Shown in pieces: positions 41,061 through 53,749 of a stretch of 64,000 nt of DNA (position 1 is the first letter of the stretch; each line of letters starts with the position of its first letter). The position numbers and the translations under genes are program-made. Source of the stretch: Carya illinoinensis (taxonomy: Eukaryota > Streptophyta > Magnoliopsida > Fagales > Juglandaceae); contig NC_056758.1 in the NCBI RefSeq assembly GCF_018687715.1, forward strand, positions 31,104,967-31,168,966, read 5' to 3'. The notes under the pieces are model-generated. The model did not search any database. It saw only the letters and a list, made by a program, of their open reading frames with translations, and was not told the origin of the DNA.

Positions 41061-43199
41061 CTTTCCCTTTGGATGATCATATTTAAAGAATATGCCTCGT
41101 TAAAATCTTGCCAAGGAAAAACTCTGTGGAAAAAAATCAATGACGAAGGAAAAAGAGTACAGTATTCATGTGTACTGTCGAGTGCTTTAGGATTGTCTCA
41201 TTAAAACCTTGCAAAAGAAAACTCAGTGGGATAAAACCTTAGTAAAGGAAAAACAGTACAATTAGCACAAGTCTTCAATACATTACTTCCCCTTAAAAGT
41301 GCATGATAATAGGTCTTCAAATTTTCACATTCCAATATTCTGCATAATCTTCTTAAATGTTGCAGTTGGTAATGTTTGACATCAATTTCACATTTCTCCT
41401 AATGAATTACAATGATCACCTTATGTGGATCTGAAAGACAACCTGCATCTGTATATCCAACTAATTGTGGACTTGATCCATGTTAATAAAATAATCACAT
41501 ATTCAGGGTTTCAATTGCACTAAGATAAGGTACTTCAGGACCAAGAATTTCTTCATCGTCTTCACAAGGACGAAATGGATCTTTCTGCTCATCAAATGAT
41601 CAAGTAACCATTGGAGTACTCAGGAGATGAGTTTTGTTCATATAAAAGTGCTTCAATACTTTATAGTAAAAGGCCTTTGCGTTGATGCATCTCAATATTG
41701 TGTACCAACTTTTTAAATGATGCAGTTGATGATATTTTGGTAAATAAATTCACCATATTAATTCAAGATTATTAAATTCACTACTCTTCTAGAGTTGTGC
41801 TCTTCTGGAGTTCTTGTAAATAATAGTTAGTAGAGAAGTCATCAAAATTAAGCCGCTAACCTCTTTTTTTCAATAAAAAAGGTGGCCAGCTTTTTAGATC
41901 AGACAAGCATCTCAAGATTTTTTAACTCCTTTGTAACTGTCAGGCGCTGTAGAGCTATAATGTTACATCTCTTGTCTCTTGTAGAGAGATACTTCACGAG
42001 AGATATTGTGAAATAATAGAGATGCTTTGTTATAATTTTCTCTATAAAATAGATATTCAACTCATCTTTATTGGCATATCATCTTCTTCACTTTTTTTGT
42101 AATCATATTGCATTCTTATTCTACAATCTCTTTCTGCATTCTTACTCTGTAATGGTTCAACAATCTTCTCATGCCCAATATATGAGGTATTCTGCACCTC
42201 GTTCATAAGTTTTTCCTACTTCTACCATAGGTACTACAATGCTATACAATAATGATCTGACTAATAAGTAAGATAATGAAGCTATCTATGAGCTTGTTAG
42301 TCTCGGTACCCGATACTCATAATCTATTGTTGCATTTTCTCAGTGACTATAATCTAAAACTTGTGGGGTTGACAAACTCCACGAGAATATTTCTATCATT
42401 CAGCGACTTCTTCTAGAGTCCAACTGAAGATAGAAGCAATAAAGTAAGAGAATAAGAATTTAAAATCCTTGTTTAAATCTTTTTTTGATTGCCTACTCCT
42501 TTAGATAAGGATGCCATGCAGATTCTTGAAAAACAATAGCGTTTAAAGAATGAGGCGAAGAGCCTTAAATTTCTGTAATCTTGTTTCGAGATAATAAAAT
42601 AATATTTCACAAATATTCATATATGTGTTTCTATCTTCTGATAGATATTCTGTGTACTCTATTTTATTTCTTTTTTAATAATGTACACTTCTTACAAAAC
42701 TGTAATATGAATCTGAAATACTAATTGTATTTAAGAGATGGTATTTCAGAACTAATAATATCATTCATCTCCCCCTTGAAGCCGCAAGGGTTTCAGATTT
42801 ATATTTTAAATATGTGCAGTTTTCATGAGCTCTCCTAGAGCCTCAATGACATTTAAATCATCTATATAAACTGCAATAATAGCTTGTTCTACGTGCGTTT
42901 GGATTGTTTTAGATCATATAAGGATTTTTGAAACTTGATAGAATACATATTTCTATATGTATTCAGATTAGAAGTTTCAGGCATTTTCTATTCTTCATGG
43001 ATTTTCATATATATATATATATATCATGATCCAATAATTCATATAAATATGCAGTTAATTATGCATATCCAAACTCTCCATAATTTTCAAACTAATAAAA
43101 CTCTCAATATAATTTCAATCACTTTAAAAGCATATCAATATTGTTTCTGCGAGAAACTGAGTCGTGATTTATATATCACATTTTCAGATTAAAAGTTTC

Positions 43200-43520
43200 A
43201 GGTATTTTATATCATTTATATAAATATCCACTGATATTCAACAAGTATCACCTCTTTAGGTGTTTGGATTTCGAGTCCATATGTATCACATTTTACTAAT
43301 GATATCAATTCTGCAGGAATTGTCTGCAAAAAACTGACTCGTAATTTATATATCACATTTTTATTTCCTTTATATAAATACCCACTAATATTCAACAAGT
43401 ATCACCTCTTTAGGTGTTTGGACTACAAGTCCATATGCATCATATTTTACTAGTGATATCAATTCTGTAGGAATTGTTTCTTTCAAATTTGACCAATATT
43501 ATATGTCGGTATTCTTCGAT
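43200..43520. repeat. Internal direct repeat within copia pol remnant
   Basis: Two copies offset by about 154 bp share 'ttcaacaagtatcacctctt', 'taggtgtttgga' and 'gatatcaattctg.aggaatt'. Each encodes (minus) a version of the conserved QTPKEV...YQW stretch, so part of pol was tandemly duplicated. Confidence 0.7.
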
Positions 43521-43715
43521 GGTTCTTGATTCACTTTTTCTATTACTTCTAATAATGTCAATTGCCATCTTATATGGAAATACGTTGTTGACAACGATTT
43601 TATTTCTATCCATAATTTCTCCAATATTCGTAAAATGTATCGAGATCTTGTTATTTTCAGGTACCTGTTCCTCTTCAAGAGAAGACATTTCATGAAAAAC
43701 CTCTTCAGGAGACAC
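43440..43715 (-). pseudogene. copia polyprotein fragment (start of reverse transcriptase)
   Basis: A 91-codon frame starts MSPEEVFHEMSSLEEEQVPE and contains NRNKIVVNNVFPYKMAIDII, a stretch typically just before the copia reverse transcriptase domain. It breaks by stop and frameshift and continues in another frame at 43216-43398. Confidence 0.75.
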
Positions 43716-45402
43716 TCTTCAGGAGGTTTATACTCTTCAAGAGTTTCTATGAGAGAATTTTATACAGAAAATTTGGATGGACTTTATTGTTTGTTTTGTG
43801 GGCACGGCCAATTCAAGAGCACTAAGTTATTTGTGCTTTTCTATTTCGAAATATTTTATCTTTTGTATCAATAAGTTTCACATGCTTTTAGACATGTCTT
43901 ATGTTTATTAGACTGCTAAATTTCTTAACTGTCCTACGGGGACTTCAATCCTTATTGGAATTTTAGCAGCTAGAATATGAGACATTTTTATCTTTATTGC
44001 ATCCAAAATTTAATTATCATCTGAACTTCCAGTTCACCTATGATAATCAAGATAACGTTGAATTATTTCATTTTATTTGCTTCTAGCAAATTTTTGTTTT
44101 AACTCCTAGTGGTATTTATAGTAAAAAAATCTTCTGATTCTTTTATGGACGTCTATATGAAAATTATTCGACTTATCGTAATTAATTTTGAATGATTAAG
44201 ATAATTATGAAAAGATACAAATATTTTAAATTATATCACTTTTGATGCATCATAATATTTGATTCAATAGTTGTATAATATCATTTCAAAGAGAAAGTTG
44301 GTAGTTTTTCCAGTACAAGCTTCTGGCCTGAAAGTTGGTAGCACTCGATATTGCTACTTTAGGAGCATACTCGATATTGCTACTTCAGGAGCACATTCGA
44401 TACATTCATTTTAAACACATCATCAATAATTCATAACAAGTATAAAAAATAAAATAAAACTTGTATATAAATTATGTGAATAAAAATTAATCACAGATAT
44501 AATTGAAATGTAAATTATGTAAATTTAATTCGCCATAGATATAACTGAGATGTAAACTATTTGAATAAACATAGAATTTATCAAATAATAATAATGAATA
44601 TAATCATTAATACTTATTTTGGGGATTGTAAATAATATATTAAAAAACTTACTTGAAATAAAAGACCACTAGTTTCAAAATTAGTAATGAGTAAGTTCTA
44701 ATAAACTTACTTGACCTGTCTAACGTCATCTTTGATGGAGATATAGTTGTAGATATAATAATGGTTTTCTATCTTCTTGCTAGCCAACTTGCAAAACTTT
44801 GTTAAATATTCTTTAATACTTATCTTGAAGATTGTAAATAATATATTGAAAAACTTACTTGAAGTAGAAGATCGGTAACTTCAAAATCATCAGATCCTTA
44901 GAGCGTGCTTTTCTGCCATTTTTTTTTTCTTTTTCAACGTATGAGATTCTTCCCACAACATGAAATCACTAGTTGTATAAGAAGTACTGCAGTTAAAATT
45001 CTCATCATTCCTATTCGAACTTCCTGTTTGTGTCACTGTAAATATTGACCTATCTGAGTTAGGAACCGACATTTGATTAAAACAAGACATGTGACTTATA
45101 GATGTAGTTATTGGTGGGCAACAATCAACAATAATAATAATTTGTCTTCTTCCAAGCCACTTTTAAAGACTTTGTTAAAAAGTCTTAAGAGTCTTAAAGT
45201 CTTATCCCTACTAAGAAAAGGGGGGCAAAAGGGGTCCCAAGGAGTGGATGGTTGGTTTACAATCTGTAGGAATCTATCAGCTTTCCGTGCAAAAAGGCCA
45301 AAAATCCCCAGTAGCCACAATGGCTCAGGCAAGTCTGAACTGAAACACACTCACAACACAGCAAAAAGCCGTGAGTTGAGGAAAGATATTAGGGAGGAGG
45401 GG

Positions 45403-46065
45403 CTACAAATTATGGAATGCGAGAGCAAGCGACAAAGTTGTCCAGCCTATCAATGCAAACTGTACTGTTGAGGGAGAGTGTGTTCTTGATGAGTCTCCTA
45501 TTGCCAAACTTGCCAACCATGACCCATCTGTCATCAAGGCTTCTCCAGCTCCTGACCCTGATTCTGATCCTGACCTAGGAATCGAATATCCTGAGCCGCT
45601 TTCTGATCCTGAACCGGACCCTGAACCCGAAACAGAATATCCTGACCCGGACTAAGACCCGGATCCCTGCAGTGTGGTTGACTTCATTGGTGTTGGATCT
45701 TTCATAGATTTCTGACTGGGAGAGGAAGGACAAAATGTCACAGTATAATCCACACCGGAACACGTGAACGTACTCGTAGCCTCATCGTAGGCGTAGCTAT
45801 ACGATCTCGGACAAGCAGCCTTGAACATCTCAGAGTACACTGACAGCCTACACGTGGCAGGTGTAGCATAAGAGCCGCTGCAACAGTACTCGGGGCTTCC
45901 AAACGCTTCGCACGCACTCTTGCATGCGTCCCCGCCACCAACCCTCAGCTCTGATGGACATTGTTGGTTCAGATCCGTGACGCAACCAGTGGAAGCGCAG
46001 ACACTAGCCTCACAACGAAAGCCATGAACGCAACTCGATTCCAAAACCAAAAACAAGCATAACAA
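45403..46065 (-). pseudogene. Thaumatin-like protein, C-terminal half, inside the copia element
   Basis: The minus-strand frame reads ASTGCVTDLNQQCPSELRVG, ACKSACEAFGSPEYCCSGSY, PATCRLSVYSEMFKAACPRS, YSYAYDEATSTFTCSGVDYT and VTFCPS: the cysteine-rich second half of the thaumatin/PR-5 family, a secreted defence or cell-wall protein. A Gly/Ser-rich linker with one in-frame TAG (45652-45654) follows, then MTDGSWLASLAIGDSSRTH and a hydrophobic tail ending HNL-stop at 45403, like GPI-anchored thaumatin-like proteins. The N-terminal half is missing. Upstream sequence (MSEPVYLLLCLFLVLESSCV) happens to resemble a signal peptide and is in frame. Apart from the TAG the fragment is open, so it may be a fairly recent capture. 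Confidence 0.85.
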
Positions 46066-46590
46066 TAAATAAACGGGTTCACTCAAACTGCAGTGAACTG
46101 TAGTGACGTTAAAAGGGATCTACAAGCTACGACAGAGGAACGATAAAGTCCAAGATACAAGCTGAAGCGGTGGAAGTGTCTTTGTCGCGTAGACGATGAG
46201 TCACGATTCTCAAAGGTGTGGAGAAGAAGAATCCTCTTTTTCTTTTTGTTTCTTGTGGGTCTGGAACTCGATCTGAGAGACGACCAGCTCAGGCTCGAGG
46301 TGTTGGCCATGCTTGATCGGATCAAGAAAGAAATCGTGCTAGATCATTTCGAGCTGAAGAATATCAGCCATGGAAAACCCACGTAGCTGTATTTTCACGA
46401 ACAGGATTGGCTGTGCGACGGTAAGGACCGAATCACTTGTTCTGCATGTATCAGTCCTTCCTCCATGGAGGCACAGACAGACCCCTGCTCTTGAAAGATC
46501 TCTTCACCAATTTCTTCATATTTTTCAAAGTCCTGGATCCCGGCAAGCATGCAGCCGAAGGAAGATTTTTCATGCATCGTACTGATAACG

Positions 46591-46783
46591 TGTTGTAAAT
46601 CTATCAAAATAGAGAGAGGGTTTCAAAGATAGAGAGAGAATGAGAGAGAGCCATTATCATTCATACATATTAACTTAGAAATATCCCCATATATATAAGG
46701 GTACAAAAGTCTTAATTGACGATTACGACTTGGTCAATTATGACGACTAAATGTGGTCATACAATACAAGCTGATTTATAACT
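46591..46783 (-). repeat. 5' LTR of the copia element (right copy)
   Basis: 193 bp, collinear with the left copy. On the minus strand it is followed by CGTTATCAGTACGATG, a candidate primer-binding region that I could not match to a specific tRNA. Confidence 0.7.
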
Positions 46784-47566
46784 TATTCTTTCTTTATTGT
46801 TTTTTTTCTCTCACTTCAATTTATAATCTTAACAACTATCTATTTTGTCTTTTTCTTAAATTAAGAAATATTAGCTTATACATAAATTTAAAAGAAGATG
46901 ATTTATTTTTCGCAAACTAGTATGGAAATAGTCACAAAAATATTATAAACTGCATAATAATTAATATTTGCCTCTCAAAATAGTCAAAAAACACAAATTA
47001 CATGTTAGATGAATGGAAAAAAATTATAATTACATATACTTAAAATGACCATAATTCAACCCTAAAAGTCTATTAAATGTAAACATGATTATTCAGAATT
47101 TTTTAAAATAAATTGCAAAAACAAAAAGCCACAACATCGAAATCTCAATAATCAAACTCGTTTTCTCCAATTTCCTCTTATGCCTCTCCAATTCAATTTC
47201 AAGTCAATGTCTAGCGGTTTGGATGTTCATTAAGGGTTGTATATTATAAAGGTCGGTTTTTGACCGATGAATTATCTTCTTGCCATATGCTAGTATTTTA
47301 GGATCATACAAACAGAAAAATTCGCAAGCCTACCCAACTTGCATAGGTGACAAGTAGTAAAATTGTCATCATCCAAGGTACAGCAATAATGGTATTAAAA
47401 TGTGTAACGAAAAAGATTTCGATTTTTATCTCATAGTTTACACACCCAAAAAAGCAGTACCTTTATTATCCTCAGTATGAGTAGTTCATCGACATGCTTT
47501 AATACCACAATAACATATTGGGTATTCATACTGATGATAGTTTATTGACCATGAAATATTGATAGT
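46784..47566. other. Spacer between copia element and solo LTR
   Basis: AT-rich DNA; no gene, terminal repeats or RNA gene recognised. Confidence 0.5.
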
Positions 47567-47898
47567 GCTACTGTAATAGCCTGTTAGAAATTTAATTGTA
47601 GAATTTCTATTGGTTTTAGTAATCTCGTGAAGATCCCATAAGTTTTCAAGAATCCATTAATCATATAAGTTTTAGTCTAACCACATAGTTAGTGTTATTA
47701 CTCAATATGGCATTAGAAAGTGTGGAATGTCCAAATTAAGTTAGAAAAGTTTAATTGAACACCTTAGCATTGATTTTGGCCAAGTAATTTCATCCCCTAT
47801 ATGGCTAATCAGATGTTTTCAAGAGGATCTAGAAGGTTCTAGGAGAAAAAAAATTAAAGAGCTAGCTTACTATTCCAAGTCTATACTCTAACATTAGA

Positions 47899-48172
47899 AA
47901 ATATTTTGAGTTGATATTTGTGGATATTTTTAGGTAAAAATATCATGAGCTGATTTTTTATGGATATTATTGGGTAAAAATATTTTGATCTGATATTTGT
48001 AGATATTTTTGGGTAAAAATATCTTGAACTGATTTTCATGGATATTATTGGGTAAAAATATCTTGATCTGATTTTATGGATTTTATTGGGTAAAAATATC
48101 TTGAACTAATTTTTGTGGATATTATTGGGTAAAATTATCTTGAGTTAAGTTTTGTGAATATTATTGAGTAAG
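47899..48172. repeat. Tandem repeat of about 40 bp inside the solo LTR
   Basis: About seven units resembling 'tgatattt.tggatattattgggtaaaaatatcttga', spaced 39-47 bp apart with substitutions between units. Confidence 0.8.
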
Positions 48173-49679
48173 AGAGACCAACACTCAACTCTCACTTCAG
48201 CCTCATCATCTTCCATATTTTGTGCATAAATACCACCAGCCACTCCCACGAAATCATCTTTCTTTACACTTTTCATTGAAATAACACCAAACACTTTCTC
48301 GGACAGCTTTTAGGTGTTCTTTTGCACGCCCATTTCGAAACTTTTGTAAGTGTTTTATCATAAAGTATCCTTCATACAAGTTGTTCCTTTTTTAGTCTAA
48401 TCTATATGGATATCTTATTTGTTTTGTTTGAAAATCATTTGGTTAGTCAAATATTGTTTAAACTCTAGAAAGATCATTCTGGGAGATAAACTAGAGAATA
48501 TGTTGTATTTTAGATTTTTTGACCAAACTAATGGATAGATCTTGGTCCGAAATTTTTATGGAGTATTGTTAACATATGTATATGATTGTTGGCTTAGGAT
48601 TTGTTGCATGATTAAAGATTTTGATGAAATATTTTCTTAGATTTAGAAACTTAGAAACTGGAAGAGGAAAAATAGTTTCTGTTTTGAGAAAATTTAAATT
48701 TTTGGTGGTTTAAACCTATTCCAATGGTTTTGATAATTTTATTGGAGGATCTTAAGTCTCTTATATACATATTAGAATATTATTTTACAAATATTTGATG
48801 TTAGTTTCAAAGATATGAAATATTATGCAAAGAGATATTCGGATAGGCCAAAGTGTGGATGTTTTTGGCTCAATTTATGTTTTGGTTAATATTTAACCAT
48901 GTGATCTTGAATTAGAAACTTATATATGTTTTAGGATATATTTTTAAATCATGTGACGATTTAGTTTGAAGATCACATATTTATAAGTCATAGATAAAAA
49001 AGTTAATCAAAACAAGTTAGAAACAAAAATAAATGGAAATAGCATATGAGAATTTCAGCCCTATAATATTTTAATAGTTGTGATTAGTTTTAAATTTTTC
49101 TAAATTGATATTTGAGTTTAGGATAAAATTTACATGAGCCATGTAAATTTTGGTGACTTTTAGAGTTAGCATGCAAAATCCTTAAGTTATTGGTAAAACG
49201 ATCATTTTACTATATGTAAAGGGTAAAATGAAAATTTTACTCTTTAAATTAGTATTTTTCCATATTTTAAATTATTAGTGATTTAGTTCTAACTTTTAGA
49301 ATCACTAATTACAATTCCTTGTGATCGCACTTGAGCTTTTATAAGAAATGTGGAGATCGAGGTAAGTTAGTTTTTAACTTACTAGCAGTCTACTGTGTAT
49401 GTGTGCTAAATAAAGGAACTACAGTATATGTATGTGTGTTATCATATATGTCATATCATGTTCGCTGTTGCAAGCATGTCATGTTAAGTATGTTTCCGTT
49501 ACATATAATATCATGTTATGAAATATTGTGTGTTATGTGCTTAAGTCATGTCACGATATAATCCTATCTCAAGCTGGTAATGTCTTTCAAGTTATGTTCA
49601 AGTCACGTTATGTTATATCAGGGTTTCTGTCATTTCGTATTCCAGTCACGTTTCATCTTGAGTTACATTCAATTTCGTA

Positions 49680-49915
49680 GAGTCCACAACAACTGTGGCA
49701 TACGAAATATGAAGTCACAACAATTGTGACGTATACATTACGTGAGACACAATAATTGTGACACATAAAATATATGGGGCTACAACAACTGTAAAGTATG
49801 TATTTAACTGCATTGTGACACGTAAAATATGTGGGGCCACAACAACTGTGGAGTATGTATTTACACGTAGAATATATGGGGCCACAATAACTGTAGAGTA
49901 TGTATTTAAACAGTT
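49680..49915. repeat. Short imperfect repeats around CACAACAACTGTG in the solo LTR
   Basis: About six units containing 'cacaacaactgtg' or 'cacaataattgtgac', followed by 'gtatgtattta' or 'aaaatatatgggg'. The core is partly palindromic. Confidence 0.7.
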
Positions 49916-50627
49916 AAAGAATAAGTTTCAGATCACGTTCATGTTAAGTCAAGTTTCAGAATAAGTTCATGTCAGAATAAGTTTCAAATCAAGTTAATGT
50001 CAAGTCAAGTTTATTTCAAGTTTTAATTTAAGTTATGTCAGTTATATTATGTTGAACGTCAAGTTATGCTTTAATTACTTATGAAATTGATTATGCATTC
50101 CTGTTTTTACTGTCATTCATGCATCATTAGCTTGTGTGGAAGTTTTTTGTTAACTTACTAAGATTTGTAATCAAATTTCAGTTTGGTAGTTCCAACTACC
50201 ATTCCCCCCGAATGGTAGATCTTGTTACAGGATTTGAAAGAGAATCAGGAGCTGACCAACTAGACACAGTTGATTGAGCGATGTCAATGTTAATATAGTA
50301 GTTAACGTAAATTACTACTTGTACGATGGAGTTGCATCTCCAGTACTTTTTTTATCATAACCATTTTGGACTAGTGTTGTAATCTTAATTGTTTAATGGG
50401 TCTTTATATATGAAGTATGTTTTAAGTATTTGAGATATTTTCAATTTGGTGCATAGTATTGCTAAAGAAAAAAAAAATTTCGCTGCGAATATCGCATAAT
50501 GTTAGATGCATGTTAGGAACATTGCATCTTATATATCATGAACGGGGGTAGGTAACCTTGTGTTGCATGCCTCGACGCTTCAAATGTCCGTCCGATCCCA
50601 AATGGAATTTTGGGGCGTCACAGCTAC

Positions 50628-53600
50628 TACTTGACCTAGGCATTGGATAGTGTCATCTTTGAGTATGCTTCAAGTTTGTAGACAAACAATGAGCATTTCC
50701 AACCACGATAGCCGAGTGGGTCAACAACCAATATCATACCAAATGATACAAAATGGAGAGTGTGGTTTTTCCATTGCCAGCTTAGGAATCGAATGGTAAC
50801 ATCTAGAAAATTTGGCCACCCTTTAATGGTAGTAACAACTAGTTGCCACTACTTATTGGCCATCCGATTTACCTAGCCATTGAGGAAATGGTTACAAATT
50901 TCATGTGTCCCCACTAGATTTTGTCATCATCATAATTGATGGGATTTAATTTACACATTATTTCTTTATCACAACATAACATAAAGTAATGAAACAAAAT
51001 TAACCAATTCACATGTTCACACAAAGCAACAACCAAACAGCATGTAGGTCACAATATTGCTAAATAAGAGCATTCTCATCCGGTGCCTTTTATATCGAAT
51101 GTATAAATAAATGGGATTCAGAATGGTGAAATATTGACAACATGCATAAGTGAGGAGCCCACCATTGAATGGCTACAAAACATCATCTGAATCCTGATTG
51201 TCTTTTGTGGAAAGTACCACAAATGGCAATATGGTCATCCGAGTGAGGATTACCCCGCCATATCGATGGGCCTCCATTAACACTTGTGAATTAACCTCGA
51301 TTATAACACCATCATCACAACTTAATAAGAACCCCCTCCCCTAGAGATACCAAACACTGCAGATGACCCAACAATACATAACAAATTACCCCAGAAAGAG
51401 CAATGAAAATGCACATAGCAATCAAACTGCACATAAGCAATGACACAATACATAGCATTGAAATAACACATAAGCAATGACACAACACATAGCATTGAAA
51501 TTGAAAAAAATTAATTGAAACATCATATTGTAATGGATCTGCACAGACCAACACAACAGATTCTCACAACTATTGAATGATGGAGGAAGCAAGAAAAAAT
51601 TGAAGTTATACAAATTCTCACAACTACAAAATGATGGGTTTGTATAAAAAAAATTACAACTATACATATTCTACATATTCTCACAACTGCACAGACTAAC
51701 TACAAATTCCCACAACTAAACAGATCAGACTTGTATATAAAAAAAATTCAAAAACAACACAACCAAGAATAATAACTAGAAAGCATACGGATGAGTTTGT
51801 GTGTTATGTGCAAATAAAATGAAACTATAGAGTGATTAGTTGTAGCCATAACATTAAAACTTGGTTGCCAGTCATAGAGGATCCCGATTCTCACAAAGTC
51901 TAGCGATGAAGGAAGCCAAAACATATTAGAAATGCCACAAATAACTTTGATCTAAACCACAAATTACAAAGATCTTAGTGCAAATAACAAAAGAAATCCA
52001 CAAAGATTAGAGTTATTTCATAAATGGGAGCTAGGGTTTTGAGTTAGCAAGAATAGATCTTGAAATACATACAATCATGGAGGAAACCGACAGTGAGGGA
52101 TATGAAATGCCATAAAGAAGCTCGGTGGCTAGCCATGGAGGATCCCGATTCTTATAAAGTCCAGTGATGAAAGATACCAAAATATAAAATGTGCGAGAGA
52201 GAATGAGGGAATCCAGCTATGGAGGAAATCGAAAATGAGGGATATGACTTACAAAATGATATTTGAGGATGAGGATGCACTTGATGGTGGCTGCATTGCG
52301 AGGGAGGGGCGATATGGATGAGGGCACCCAACCATCGAAGGGAGAAGAAATGCGGGACAGGAACCAAGTGGAAGATTTGGGGATGTACAGTCATAAACCT
52401 TTTTAGCATCCGTAAGTGTCATCCATATTTTAGAGATCGGGATGAAGGGAGGTTTTTTATGAAAACCCTAAATATTTTTCCAAAATATAAAGATAAATAG
52501 GATATGCGGTATCCATTATAAATGCTCCAAGTTAGCTACTTAGATGCCACATCAAGCAAAAAGCATAAGCGGTAGGGCTAGTAGCATTTTCCAAAGGTAA
52601 TTGGCACACTTGTTTAAAGAGATATTTTGGAATTGACGTTTCAATGAAAAAAGATGTTTTTGACTAATTCATATTTTTAATTATTATTTTTATATAAAAT
52701 TAACTAATTAAAATGCAAATAATATTAAATTACAAACACTATTTTAACCATAATTAAATTCTATAAAAAATAAAATTACAAGATGTTACGTTATAAAGTT
52801 AAATTAGTCAATCAGTTGTCGTTAGGAGTGAGATTCGGTCAGTCTAGACCGGAGAAACCGACTAGATTGAACTAATCCAAATTACATAGGACTGAGTTCA
52901 TTCGGTCCAATCCCCGGTCTAGGAGTATTTTACTCCGGATTGGACTGGAACGAATGAAATTTTTTTTAAAGTATGTATTTTATTATTTATGTAAATAATT
53001 GTATATAATTAATTATTAATATATCTCAATATTACATAAGTATTATATTCTTTAATGTATAGTTATAATATATAATACTAGTATATATTAATATATTATA
53101 AGAATTATAGTATAAATTACAGTATATGTATAAATTGATAATAGTATCAGTATAGTTAACTTAATAAGTTAGAATTAAATCACTATAACTATATAGAATA
53201 TTATTTAATATAGTATTACCAATTTATCACTAACATATAATATATTAGTAATACTACTAGTATAGTTATTAGTTATAGTATTAGTATTAAGTCTATAACT
53301 ATATATATATATATATTTAGATGAATGTATTATTATATTATTTAATGTAATAATTATAATATATAATACGAATATATATTAATAAATAATAATTATATAA
53401 TTCATTATGTAATTCTTATTTAATAAGTAATTTAATTTTAATTTAATATTTTAAATAAATTTTTTATTAATCGATTTTAAAAAAAAGATTGGACCAACCG
53501 GATCCGGTCCGAAAAAATGAATCACCTTCCCTGACCGGACCATGCTCAACAACTTGCCGTTGACAAATTAAACTGTCTATCAACCTGAACGGATGAACCC

Positions 53601-53749
53601 ATCTTTTTAATTAAGTTTTGTTTACAAACAGTCCGATTGGATATACTGAACAAGTGCAAGTTGCGAAAGTACGACACCGCCCCAAAAGCATGAAGAATAA
53701 AGTGATGGTACAAGGTTACAAACAGCACCGCTCAGTACTCTAAAAACCA
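50628..53749. other. Spacer upstream of the glutamyl endopeptidase gene
   Basis: No gene was found. A diverged direct repeat occurs at about 51865-51930 and 52125-52190 ('gaggatcccgattct', then 'taaagtc.ag.gatgaa'). From about 52815 to 53548 is a segment with C/G-rich, mutually complementary ends and a very AT-rich core. The final ~150 bp forms the promoter and leader of the next gene. Confidence 0.45.
52815..53548. mobile_element. Possible non-autonomous hAT-like element
   Basis: The left end reads 'gtgagattcggtcagtctag' then 'accgg'; the right end, reverse-complemented, reads 'ggtgattcattttttcggac' then 'cgg'. Both are rich in CCGGTC words and roughly inverted around about 550 bp of AT-only-like DNA. 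Boundaries and target duplication could not be fixed. Confidence 0.35.

Larger units (their letters stand above)
40871..46783 (-). mobile_element. Degenerate Ty1/copia LTR retrotransposon enclosing a thaumatin-like gene fragment
   Basis: About 190-bp direct repeats (40871-41060 and 46591-46783) share 'TGTTGTAAATCTATCAAAAT' at the start and 'ACAAGCTGATTTATAAC' at the end. The left one begins TG and ends CA. Internal pol remnants read on the minus strand: QVPENNKISIHFTNIGEI, NKIVVNNVFPYKMAIDII and VQTPKEV-like words at 43.2-43.7 kb, and FRPCEDDEEILGPEVPYLSA at about 41.52-41.58 kb. These match copia reverse transcriptase and RNase H neighbours. The element is heavily mutated, with no full ORF. 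A clear target duplication was not found (GTTTC versus TATTC). Between the minus-strand 5' LTR (right) and pol lies a thaumatin-like fragment. Confidence 0.75.
47572..50622. mobile_element. Solo LTR, 3,051 bp, Ty3/gypsy-like
   Basis: It starts TGTAATAGCC and ends GGGGCGTCACA; the ends are imperfect inverted repeats (TGTRAYRCCY) ending TG...CA. GCTAC flanks it at 47567-47571 and 50623-50627, the 5-bp duplication expected of LTR-element integration. There is no pol, gag or second LTR copy in between or nearby, so it is best read as a solo LTR left by recombination. Such long LTRs with TGTAACGCCC-type ends are typical of Tekay-type chromoviruses; the lineage is inference. Orientation is unknown. 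Confidence 0.85.

Noticed and set aside
45073..45471. 132-codon plus-strand ORF next to the thaumatin fragment
   Set aside because: Overlaps the thaumatin-like C-terminus in antisense; no recognisable domain.
47899..48172. Possible CRISPR-like array of about 40-bp units
   Set aside because: Units are directly tandem with no unique spacers, AT-rich, inside an LTR of a eukaryotic genome.
49331..49561. 76-codon Cys-rich ORF in the solo LTR
   Set aside because: Composed of repetitive 'tatgt/catgt' words in the LTR; not a protein-like pattern.
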